Below are positions 19,078 through 26,070 of a DNA stretch of 64,000 nt, in pieces. Numbering within the stretch: the stretch's first letter is position 1; the number at the start of each line of letters is the position of its first letter. A model generated the notes under the pieces. That model was not told the origin of the DNA. It saw only the letters and a program-made list of their open reading frames with translations, and searched no databases. The DNA is from Sulfurospirillum arcachonense DSM 9755 (GTDB lineage: Bacteria > Campylobacterota > Campylobacteria > Campylobacterales > Sulfurospirillaceae). The stretch lies in contig NZ_JFBL01000002.1 in NCBI RefSeq assembly GCF_000597725.1, positions 186,001 to 250,000 on the forward strand. The letters are read 5' to 3'. The position numbers and the translations under genes were made by a program.

Positions 19078-22010
19078 CAGTTTTCTTGATAATGAAGTTT
19101 TAGTCCATCCTCACCCATGACAAAACCTTGTATAATTATTTTTCCTTCATGTACTAAATTATGATGCTTTTTACACAGTGGAATGAGGTTATATTTGTGG
19201 TTTTTATGAAAATGACCTATGTTACCATGCTCATCTGAACTACTTTGTTCTGATATATGGTGCACATCATCAACATCTTCATCACATAAAGCACATTTGC
19301 TGAGGTAGATTTCTTTATTGTATTTACTTCTTTTTTTCTTTTTTAAAAGTTCAAGTTCACTAAAATCACCAGCAATCTCTTTTCTAATAGAGTAAGCATT
19401 CTCTATAAACTCTTTATCCATATGGAGAGACTTTGCAAACTCTAGACCATAAAGTGAACTTCCACTTCCAAGTTCTAATTTTCTATTATAAAGAAGTTTA
19501 TCTTCTTTTTCATCATAAGTAACTCCAAGATGCAGATAGACAAGTTTATCTAGTTTTTTGATACGCTTTATTTGTCCTAGTTGATGTAAATGCGTTGCAA
19601 AAACAAATAAAGATTTCATAGAGTAGAGTTTTTCCATAGCACTTGCAACTATTGCTAAGGCTGATTCGGTTTCAGTCCCATGACTTATCTCATCTCCAAG
19701 TACTAAAGAGTTCTCAGTTGCTCGGTTAAATATATTTTTAAGTTCCAACATCTCAACAGTAAAAGTTGATAAGCCTTTATAAAGATTATCATGACTTACA
19801 ATTCTTGTAAATATTTTATCAAAAGCAACAAACTTCATACTCGCACTTGGTACAAAAAATCCAGATTGTGCCATAATGACAGAGATACCTAAACTTTTCA
19901 TTAAGGAAGATTTACCACTAGAGTTAATTCCATAAAGAAGCATTCCTCTTATCTCATCCTCTACACCAGATTCAAGTATGATGTGATCATGTTCAGTATC
20001 TTTATTGATATGTCCAAGTAAAACATCGTTTGGCACATAGATACCATTTTCTTCACGAGATTCTATAAGCGGATGTCTTAGACCAATAGCTTCAATAAAT
20101 CTTTTGTTTTTATCCACTTCTAAAACTGTCGGGCGAGAGTAGTTATAGAGATTGGCACATTTTGCATTTGATAGAGCAACGTCTAAAGTTCCAATAAAAC
20201 TGATAAGATGCTCAAGCGTATGAGAAAACATAGTTTCTATTTTTTCTAAACTCTCATCAAATCGTTTTTTCACTAAAGCAATCATTTTGACATTGGCTGT
20301 TGTCACTTCTTTTGAAATCTCTTCAGTTAGTTGGGACGTGATTTTAACAGAGTTTTTTAACAACTTAAAACTAAAATCTTTAAAAAAGTGGTGTTCGCCA
20401 TCTATTGTGATAAAAGATTCATGGAGCTTTTCTTTAATCATAGAGTATCTGTTTTTGGTTAATGTTATATAATAACCTTCGCTATCAAGCCAGCCTATAC
20501 TGACTGCATTTTTTGAGTTATCTTCAAAAAGAGAGCTTACATGTAAGGCTATTTTTTCTATGCTTTGAAAAGATTCTCTTTTATTATTTATAATTTTATC
20601 TATTTGAGGATGGATACCTTCTAAGAAGAGATTTTCATCAATTTGCTCTTTTCTAAATTTTGCACACGAATCAAGTAAAAACGTAGAGTTAAGAATCTTG
20701 AGTAACTCTTCACACTCATCATAAAGATTTTTTGGTGTATTTATCTTTTTAAACTGTGCTTCTTTAAATATATTGAGTATTGATTCAAGGGAAGTATTGA
20801 GATAATCAAGCTCTAAAGGATGGAGTTTTTTAAGCTGAATACGTCTTAAAATTCTTTCCAAATCATAGACTTGTTTGAGCGCAACCTCAAATTTTTTATA
20901 ATCATGTAAAAGTTGTTCACTCAAATCAAATCTCTCATTTAACGTTTTAATATCACATATGGGATTTAAAAGTCGCTCTTTTAAAAGACGTTTTCCTATG
21001 GCTGTTGAAGTATGGTCTATAAGAGATAAAAGAGTCATTTCACTTGGGTTTTTAGAGATGATTCCAAGTTGTTCAAGAGCATTGTTTCCTATGTACATGT
21101 AACGATTGCTTCCTAGTAAAATAGGACGGCTCATTTTTTCAATGATATTTTCATCGTGCTCGATTATAAAATCACAAAGGATTGCTAAAGATTCACTAGC
21201 ATATGGATGACGCTCAATATCTAAGTACTCAATAGGAGTAAGAAGTGAACGAATAGAATAAATTTTTTCAAAAAGAGTGTTTTGATAGGCTATCTTTGCT
21301 CTTTTTTTGTTGATACTGTTATGGAGTGAAGAGTTTATTTCAAGGTAGTTTTTTACCCACTCTTTGTCAATACTTTCAGAGTTAAAAGTGAGAACTACTT
21401 CACTTGTTTTATAGGTTTGTAAAAGGTTGAAAACTTCATCAAGTGCATATGTTTTATCTTCTCTTGTTCCATGGATTTCATTAATCATAGTTTTACCAGT
21501 ACTTACATCAATAGCAGAGTAGCCAATAGAGTATATCTGGTGATTGCAATCAATAAGCAGTGAAACAAGATAGTTTTCTCCTGATTCTATCAGATAATCA
21601 AAGTTTGTACCAGGGCTTATGATATTGGCAATATATCTTTTTACATGTGGAGGTAAACCTTTTTGTCTCACTATAACAATAGTATATTTTTTAGTTTGAA
21701 TGAGTCTATTAAGATATCTCTCCAGTGAAACTGCAGGAACACCTGCAAGTAAAGGGTTTTGTAAAGAATTTTCAATAATGTTTTTATTTTTACGAGTAAG
21801 TTGGATATTTAAAAGCTCACTTACTTCTTTAGCTTTTCCTATTTGATGTGTTTCGTTGTTGACTTCATATGTTTCAAAAAAACTTCCTATTTCCATAAGA
21901 ACTATAGTATTTGAGCCATACTTTGCTTCAAAAAGAAGTTGTAAGTCAAAATAAATTTCTGTCAATAATTTATTTTTAGAGTTTAGTATCTGTGCTACTT
22001 CTTCATTCAT
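19074..22010 (-). CDS. MutS7-type mismatch-binding ATPase with C-terminal HNH nuclease
   Basis: 978-residue MutS homologue. The N-terminal mismatch-recognition motif F-x-E is present in IGSFFETYE (about residues 41-49). The ATPase has Walker [10 protein letters not shown] and Walker [13 protein letters not shown]. After the ATPase, roughly residues 905-965 carry a zinc-finger HNH domain: [24 protein letters not shown]. MutS with this C-terminal HNH is the MutS7 subfamily reported from Epsilonproteobacteria, giant viruses and octocoral mitochondria; it could nick DNA itself and so work without MutL/MutH. It is transcribed divergently from the superoxide reductase gene; GAGG precedes the start. 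Confidence 0.88.
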   Translation of the reverse strand: MNEEVAQILNSKNKLLTEIYFDLQLLFEAKYGSNTIVLMEIGSFFETYEVNNETHQIGKAKEVSELLNIQLTRKNKNIIENSLQNPLLAGVPAVSLERYLNRLIQTKKYTIVIVRQKGLPPHVKRYIANIISPGTNFDYLIESGENYLVSLLIDCNHQIYSIGYSAIDVSTGKTMINEIHGTREDKTYALDEVFNLLQTYKTSEVVLTFNSESIDKEWVKNYLEINSSLHNSINKKRAKIAYQNTLFEKIYSIRSLLTPIEYLDIERHPYASESLAILCDFIIEHDENIIEKMSRPILLGSNRYMYIGNNALEQLGIISKNPSEMTLLSLIDHTSTAIGKRLLKERLLNPICDIKTLNERFDLSEQLLHDYKKFEVALKQVYDLERILRRIQLKKLHPLELDYLNTSLESILNIFKEAQFKKINTPKNLYDECEELLKILNSTFLLDSCAKFRKEQIDENLFLEGIHPQIDKIINNKRESFQSIEKIALHVSSLFEDNSKNAVSIGWLDSEGYYITLTKNRYSMIKEKLHESFITIDGEHHFFKDFSFKLLKNSVKITSQLTEEISKEVTTANVKMIALVKKRFDESLEKIETMFSHTLEHLISFIGTLDVALSNAKCANLYNYSRPTVLEVDKNKRFIEAIGLRHPLIESREENGIYVPNDVLLGHINKDTEHDHIILESGVEDEIRGMLLYGINSSGKSSLMKSLGISVIMAQSGFFVPSASMKFVAFDKIFTRIVSHDNLYKGLSTFTVEMLELKNIFNRATENSLVLGDEISHGTETESALAIVASAMEKLYSMKSLFVFATHLHQLGQIKRIKKLDKLVYLHLGVTYDEKEDKLLYNRKLELGSGSSLYGLEFAKSLHMDKEFIENAYSIRKEIAGDFSELELLKKKKRSKYNKEIYLSKCALCDEDVDDVHHISEQSSSDEHGNIGHFHKNHKYNLIPLCKKHHNLVHEGKIIIQGFVMGEDGLKLHYQENC

Positions 22011-22047
22011 ATGTTTTTTTATTATCCTCTTTACATGTAAGGATTTA

Positions 22048-22067
22048 TTATACTAAAGATAGTATAA
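22048..22067. promoter_or_regulatory. Palindrome in the mutS7 / superoxide reductase divergent region
   Basis: TTATACT-N6-AGTATAA is a perfect inverted repeat. It overlaps a minus-strand TATAAT (22052-22047) suited to mutS7. A plus-strand TATAAT at 22134-22139 suits the superoxide reductase gene. An operator role is inference. Confidence 0.35.
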
Positions 22068-22167
22068 ATTTTGGTTTTAAGAGTATAAAACTAATTAAGT
22101 TTATTTGCTAAACAAAAGTTAAACAATTTAATATATAATTAAGGATATTAAATAAAAGGAATGAATT

Positions 22168-22593
22168 ATGGATAGAAGAAATGCGCTAAAAATTGCTGCT
22201 TTAGCAGCAATGTCAGCTACTGTTGCGAATGCTTATGATAAAAAGTTAGTAGTTAATACAAAAGATATGAAAATAAAAGATCCAGCAAACCCAACAAAAG
22301 CAGAATTAAAACACTCTCCTGAAATTAAAATAGGTGAAAAAGATGCAAAAGGTTTTGCTTTGGTTGAAGTCAATATTGGTCAACAAGGTATTATTCATCC
22401 AAGTGTAAAAAATCATTGGATATATGAAGTCGACTTGTTTGCAGATGGTGTAAAAGTAGCAAATGTTGCACTTGAACCTATGACTTCAAGAGGATATTTA
22501 GCATCAAGAGTTAATCTGGAAAAAGTCAAAATGATCTCAGCAACATCAAAATGTAATTTACATGGAAACTATACTTCTTCAGTAAATGTATAA
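22168..22593 (+). CDS. Tat-exported superoxide reductase (neelaredoxin type)
   Basis: 141 residues. A twin-arginine leader (DRRNALKIAALAAMSATVANA) implies folding with cofactor in the cytosol and export to the periplasm. The mature part has all five ligands of the Fe(His)4Cys centre with the spacing known from neelaredoxin: His49 (KHSPEI), His77 and His83 (HPSVKNHW, six apart), Cys129 and His132 (CNLHG, three apart). It would reduce superoxide to peroxide without making oxygen. AAAAGGA precedes the start. The desulforedoxin N-terminal domain of class I enzymes is absent. A terminator follows. Confidence 0.85.
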   Translation: MDRRNALKIAALAAMSATVANAYDKKLVVNTKDMKIKDPANPTKAELKHSPEIKIGEKDAKGFALVEVNIGQQGIIHPSVKNHWIYEVDLFADGVKVANVALEPMTSRGYLASRVNLEKVKMISATSKCNLHGNYTSSVNV

Positions 22594-22599
22594 AACAAT

Positions 22600-22620
22600 G
22601 AACCCTCTTTTAGGGTTCTC
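22600..22620 (+). terminator. Rho-independent terminator of the superoxide reductase gene
   Basis: GAACCCT (22600-22606), loop CTTTT, AGGGTTC (22612-22618), then TCTTTCTTT. A TTTACATGTAAA palindrome follows directly. Confidence 0.8.
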
Positions 22621-22624
22621 TTTC

Positions 22625-22654
22625 TTTACATGTAAAGGTTTTAAATTATATAAT
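22625..22654 (+). promoter_or_regulatory. Promoter of the AraC gene, overlapping TTTACATGTAAA
   Basis: TTTACA (22625-22630), 18-base spacer, TATAAT (22649-22654). The -10 box ends only 5 bases before the ATG at 22660, so transcription would begin at or within a base of the start codon: a leaderless-mRNA arrangement. Confidence 0.45.
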
Positions 22655-22659
22655 GCTAT

Positions 22660-23469
22660 ATGAAAAAGATATTTACCAAAGTATTTACTGATACAAAACT
22701 ACCGTTTATTGAGCTACGATACTCTAACTCTAATGCTCATTATAAAAAACACTTTCATAGTACTTTTTCTATTGGGGTTAATAAAGAGGGTGTAAGTACC
22801 TACACAAATAGTGATAAAGTATATACTTTAGATAAAAATATGATAAGTATAATGAATCCAAACGTAGTACATTCTTGTAACTCATGTAGCGAAGTTCTCA
22901 ATGAGTATTACATGATGTATCTTGATAAAGATTGGTGTAGAGATATACAAAAATCTATAAATGATGAAGTTGAAGAGTTTGTACATGTAAAGGAGCATAT
23001 TTTAGAAGATAAAAATGTTTATAAAGAGTTTTTAAACTTGTGTGAGTATCTTTATTCACAAAACTCTTATCTTGATAAAGAAGATGAAGTGATAAAGTTT
23101 TTGATAAAGTTTTTTTCATTGTATATAGAACAAGATACAGATGAAGTTGTTGATGTCAAGTTTGAAAAGATAGTTGCTTATCTTGATGAAAATTACCAAG
23201 ACAATATCTCGCTCTCAGAGCTTTCAGAAATGTTTGATTTGAACTCTTTTTATATCATAAGACTATTTAAATCACAGATGAATTTGACCCCTCGCTCATA
23301 CTTACTCAATGTAAAAATAAACAGAGCAAAAGAGTTTTTGAAAAAAGGATATAGTATCGTAGATACAGCTTTAGAGTGTGGATTTTTTGACCAGAGCCAT
23401 TTTCATAAAAACTTTTTAAAGATAGTTGCTACTACACCAAACGAATATAGACTCAATTTCTTACAATAA
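22660..23469 (+). CDS. AraC-family transcriptional regulator
   Basis: 269-residue cytosolic regulator: N-terminal cupin-like AraC ligand-binding domain (HYKKHFHSTFSIGVN, residues 27-41) and C-terminal double helix-turn-helix from about 165 (ISLSELSEMFDLNSFYIIRLFK and the ECGFFDQSHFHKNFLK block). This layout is common among activators of neighbouring LysE/RhtB exporters, and such an exporter follows after 43 bases, so the two probably form an efflux switch for an amino acid or related compound. No Shine-Dalgarno is visible because the promoter sits at the start. Confidence 0.9.
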   Translation: MKKIFTKVFTDTKLPFIELRYSNSNAHYKKHFHSTFSIGVNKEGVSTYTNSDKVYTLDKNMISIMNPNVVHSCNSCSEVLNEYYMMYLDKDWCRDIQKSINDEVEEFVHVKEHILEDKNVYKEFLNLCEYLYSQNSYLDKEDEVIKFLIKFFSLYIEQDTDEVVDVKFEKIVAYLDENYQDNISLSELSEMFDLNSFYIIRLFKSQMNLTPRSYLLNVKINRAKEFLKKGYSIVDTALECGFFDQSHFHKNFLKIVATTPNEYRLNFLQ

Positions 23470-23512
23470 GTTTTTTTAAAAAAACAATATACTTTCAAAA
23501 AACGGAGTATAT

Positions 23513-24112
23513 ATGGACTTAACTACACTTTTAGCGATGTTTTCATTTTCCCTCGCTATGTCAATAACACCTGGACCAGTAAACATGATGATAATCTCAT
23601 CAGGAGTCAATCACGGATTTAAAACAACAGTGCCTTTTATATCTGGAGCGACAATAGGATTTACACTGCTTTTGATACTTATAGGATTTGGTTTGATGAA
23701 TATTGTCAATCACTATCCATCTTTACTTTCGACTATGGAAATCTTAGGTGCTTTATTTATCATATATATGGGATACAAAATAGCTACTTCAAGAGCAGAT
23801 ATAACCGTAAAAAATCAAGAGAAAAAAGTACCAAAATTTTACGAAGGTTTTTTACTCCAATGGCTAAACCCAAAAGCATGGATAGCCTGTGTATCTGGGG
23901 TATCCATGTTTGTAAGTAGTGATACTGCTTTTCTATCATTTGTACTTATCTACTTTAGCGTATGTTATGCTTCACTATCTTTTTGGGGAGTACTAGGACA
24001 AAAAGCAACAATGTTTTTCAATACACCTATTAGATTGAAATTTTTCAATATAACTATGGGAGCGATACTCATCATCTCCGCTGGTTTGTTGATTGTCATG
24101 AAGATGATGTAA
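23513..24112 (+). CDS. LysE/RhtB-family amino acid exporter
   Basis: 199-residue inner-membrane protein with about six hydrophobic segments, typical of LysE/RhtB. The family signature near the N-terminus, SITPGPVNMMIISSGVNHG, is clear, as is the WLNPKAWI block around residue 120. The substrate is likely an amino acid or derivative but cannot be named. The start is preceded by GGAG. It is co-directional with and close to the AraC gene. Confidence 0.9.
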   Translation: MDLTTLLAMFSFSLAMSITPGPVNMMIISSGVNHGFKTTVPFISGATIGFTLLLILIGFGLMNIVNHYPSLLSTMEILGALFIIYMGYKIATSRADITVKNQEKKVPKFYEGFLLQWLNPKAWIACVSGVSMFVSSDTAFLSFVLIYFSVCYASLSFWGVLGQKATMFFNTPIRLKFFNITMGAILIISAGLLIVMKMM

Positions 24113-24277
24113 GTGTTAGACTTACTTGTAGGAAGATTGGTTTTACATGTAAAGGTATTTTGGGTTAAAAATAAATACTTGACAAATCATGGTACAAAGT
24201 GTTCTATTATTTGCTATTTTTTGATTAAAAAATCACTTTTTATGTGAGTTAATTGTTAAATTTAGAGCTATTTGTGT

Positions 24278-24283
24278 TATAAT
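24278..24283 (+). promoter_or_regulatory. Extended -10 promoter ahead of the cassette region
   Basis: TGT-TATAAT at 24275-24283 lies 17 bases before the first hairpin repeat of the island. It would drive the lipoprotein gene at 24387. A second candidate -35 TTGACA is at 24179-24184. Confidence 0.4.
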
Positions 24284-24299
24284 ATGCATTGAATAAATA

Positions 24300-24336
24300 G
24301 TTGTACGTTCCCGCTTTGCGGCAACGTACAACGGCG
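24300..24336 (+). repeat. Hairpin direct repeat, copy 1
   Basis: Arms GTTGTACGTT (24300-24309) and AACGTACAAC (24323-24332) enclose CCGC-TTT-GCGG with one C-C mismatch, followed by GGCG. It matches copy 2 (25197-25233) at all but one of 37 positions and is far richer in GC than its surroundings. Confidence 0.9.
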
Positions 24337-24367
24337 TTCAGCTCTGAGTGCACTATCGAAGTTAGAA
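24326..24367 (+). other. Weak attC-like site before the lipoprotein cassette
   Basis: GTACAAC (24326-24332) and GTTAGAA (24361-24367) could be R'' and R' core sites, with the lipoprotein ATG 19 bases after R'. The interior pairs poorly and 42 bases is short for an attC, so it may instead be a remnant or the left junction. Confidence 0.3.
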
Positions 24368-24386
24368 TAATGGAAAAGGAGATCGT

Positions 24387-25121
24387 ATGAAAAACTTAAT
24401 AAGAACTGCTGTAGCTATTGGTATTTCTACAGCATTGGCAGGATGCGGGCATTTTACGTTTCAAGGGATAAAGTATCGAACAGGAGGCGCTCATTCATCT
24501 AGCATCGGATCGGTCGGCCTAGTTAGAACAGAGTTGAATAATGTATATGAGCCACAATTCACCCCGAAGTGGAGGTCAATTGAAATAGGGAAGGTGGCGG
24601 AATACACGGAAACAAAATTCAGTGAATTCAAAATAGTTGGTGAGGCCGAGATCAGCGATTCTAACAATACAAGCGCCGGAGTATCAGGATCCAAAACAGA
24701 AAGCGGCGTTAGATATATATTTGAGTTGAAAGATAAGGATGGACTTCTTAATCAGATTAATAACAATGAAGATCTCGCAATGAAATTGAAAAGTGACAAA
24801 AACTGGAGGATTGTCACTAGCTCCGTAAGCATATACTCACATAGGTTGTCTAAGAGGATTGCAGCTAATGCCTCTGCGAAATGGACAATGGATGGAACAG
24901 GGGGTAGCGGTATAAATATCAAAGCAGAAGGATCATCCGGAAGCACCTTGGAGCTAAAAATCTCAGATGGCACAATAGTTGGGTATCAGTATTCAAGGGT
25001 ATGCTGGGGTATTAATAGCGGAAAGGCTGAACTCCTTATCGTAGATAGGCTTGGGCCGGATGTTTCATGCCTTGACGGCATGACGCACGATCCTGAAAAA
25101 ATAAATAACGCTAACAATTAG
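24387..25121 (+). CDS. Cassette-borne predicted lipoprotein, unknown function
   Basis: 244 residues with a lipoprotein signal (MKNLIRTAVAIGISTALAGC, lipobox LAGC, Cys20) so probably anchored to the cell envelope facing the periplasm. The rest is polar and rich in Ser/Gly, with IKAEGSSGSTLELKISDG in the C-terminal half and a Cys pair near residues 203 and 226 (RVCWGIN, DVSCLDG). I do not recognise the family. AAAAGGAGATCGT gives a strong ribosome site. Codon use includes CGG, GCG and GGC codons that are rare in neighbours, so it was probably acquired from a higher-GC donor. It sits between two copies of a 37-bp hairpin repeat and ends in an attC-like site. Confidence 0.8.
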   Translation: MKNLIRTAVAIGISTALAGCGHFTFQGIKYRTGGAHSSSIGSVGLVRTELNNVYEPQFTPKWRSIEIGKVAEYTETKFSEFKIVGEAEISDSNNTSAGVSGSKTESGVRYIFELKDKDGLLNQINNNEDLAMKLKSDKNWRIVTSSVSIYSHRLSKRIAANASAKWTMDGTGGSGINIKAEGSSGSTLELKISDGTIVGYQYSRVCWGINSGKAELLIVDRLGPDVSCLDGMTHDPEKINNANN

Positions 25122-25203
25122 TTCCAGCGGACCCCAAATTCCGCGGGGCATGTTTGCGCGAACGCCTCGCTACGTTTGGGGCCTCTGAACAAGGGCGTTG
25201 TAC
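25109..25203 (+). other. attC-like recombination site of the lipoprotein cassette
   Basis: R''-like CGCTAAC (25109-25115) and R'-like GTTGTAC (25197-25203) flank an imperfect stem: left GTTCCAGCGGACCCCAAA pairs with right TTTGGGGCCTCTGAAC, leaving single unpaired bases on one side, the hallmark of attC. The core sites deviate from consensus at one position each. The lipoprotein stop codon falls just inside it, as is usual for cassettes. Confidence 0.6.
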
Positions 25204-25233
25204 GTTCCCGCTTTGCGGAAACGTACAACGGCG
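25197..25233 (+). repeat. Hairpin direct repeat, copy 2
   Basis: Arms GTTGTACGTT (25197-25206) and AACGTACAAC (25220-25229), inner CCGC-TTT-GCGG, then GGCG. One base differs from copy 1. Its first seven bases double as the R' core of the attC-like site. Confidence 0.9.
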
Positions 25234-25261
25234 CGGCTGAGCACTGAACGTGCCCATCTCT

Positions 25262-25302
25262 GCCATCTGTTGTGCTCCGCTTCGCTACGCACAACAAATG
25301 GC
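25262..25302 (+). repeat. Third long hairpin ahead of the restriction gene
   Basis: GCCAT-C-TGTTGTGC (25262-25275) pairs with GCACAACA-A-ATGGC (25289-25302) around a 13-base loop: 13 pairs with one C/A mismatch. It ends 32 bases before the restriction gene start and may be a folded leader or a relic of a recombination site. Confidence 0.75.
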
Positions 25303-25334
25303 AAGAACACACACCAAGATAATAAAGGAATTAT

Positions 25335-26012
25335 TTGAAGAAAAAATTAACAGATTATAATTTAAACGAAAGAACAGCACTGGCATGTGAATTAATTCAG
25401 GAACAAATAGTTGATCAGAGAGTTCAATTACATAGATGGCGAGAATTAACTTTTCAACCAGCTCAAATTGACACAGGGTACATTGGTCAACATCTTGTTT
25501 CCCTTATTAGTGGAATAGTGGGTGGAGGATTCCGAGGTAAAGGTGATGACTTAGAAGATGGGTCAGAAGTGAAAAGTGCAAATTTTTTAGATTCTGAAGA
25601 TGCAAAGGGAGCTGTTGCTCCTAGATGGAATTTTCAATGTAATGATGAAGAGGGGATGGAAAGCTTTTTATCATACCCATCTATTTTTCTTGTTTCTGTT
25701 GATCTTTCTCCTGAAAACAATCAAAGGTTTCGTATTTGGAAAGTTAATCCGAGAGAACACCAAAACCTAAATGAAAGATATCATGAATGGATGGATGTTT
25801 TGGGTCGTCCAAAGCTTCAAAGTCCTGATAGACCGGGAGTTAACTTTCAGCTTTTTCCTCCTAGAAACAAATCAAATGACACATATGCTAGGCATGGGAA
25901 TGGCCGATCAAATGGCTTTACCAAGATACAAATAGAATTAGATGATATACAGGGATCAAATAAAATATTTCATGCTGAAGTAATTAATAATGATGTTATT
26001 CTTATAAAATAA
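25335..26012 (+). CDS. Type II restriction endonuclease, MamI-like
   Basis: 225-residue protein resembling the MamI restriction endonuclease family (recalled target GATNNNNATC). A PD-(D/E)xK-type nuclease core is visible as GDDLEDGSEVKSA (residues 70-82): acidic Asp71/72, then Glu78-x-Lys80. The N-terminal helix RVQLHRWRELTFQPAQIDTGYI precedes it. The start is TTG, five bases after AAAGGA. It is followed by its presumed partner methylase after a 58-bp gap holding a 42-bp palindrome. The family name rests on remembered motif similarity; the restriction role is supported by context. Confidence 0.7.
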   Translation: MKKKLTDYNLNERTALACELIQEQIVDQRVQLHRWRELTFQPAQIDTGYIGQHLVSLISGIVGGGFRGKGDDLEDGSEVKSANFLDSEDAKGAVAPRWNFQCNDEEGMESFLSYPSIFLVSVDLSPENNQRFRIWKVNPREHQNLNERYHEWMDVLGRPKLQSPDRPGVNFQLFPPRNKSNDTYARHGNGRSNGFTKIQIELDDIQGSNKIFHAEVINNDVILIK

Positions 26013-26017
26013 CTTTA

Positions 26018-26046
26018 TTGACTTCGTTCTATTTTTAGATTATAAT
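26018..26046 (+). promoter_or_regulatory. Consensus promoter of the DNA methylase gene
   Basis: TTGACT (26018-26023), exactly 17 bases, TATAAT (26041-26046). The start ATG at 26071 follows AAGGA. The -10 box lies at the centre of the 42-bp palindrome. Confidence 0.85.
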
Positions 26047-26063
26047 CTAAAAATAGAACGAAG
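26022..26063. promoter_or_regulatory. 42-bp perfect palindrome over the methylase promoter
   Basis: Bases 26022-26042 (CTTCGTTCTA...TTAGATTA) are the exact reverse complement of 26043-26063 (TAATCTAA...TAGAACGAAG), with no loop. It spans from the -35 box to just before the ribosome site. It fits a dimer-binding operator, plausibly for autoregulation of the restriction-modification system. Transcripts reading through from the restriction gene would form a 21-bp hairpin here. Confidence 0.85.
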
Positions 26064-26070
26064 GAATAAG

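Noticed and set aside
25118-25312. Minus-strand 64-codon frame over the attC-like region
   Set aside because: It is made of hairpin repeats and attC-like sequence; no ribosome site or protein-like composition.
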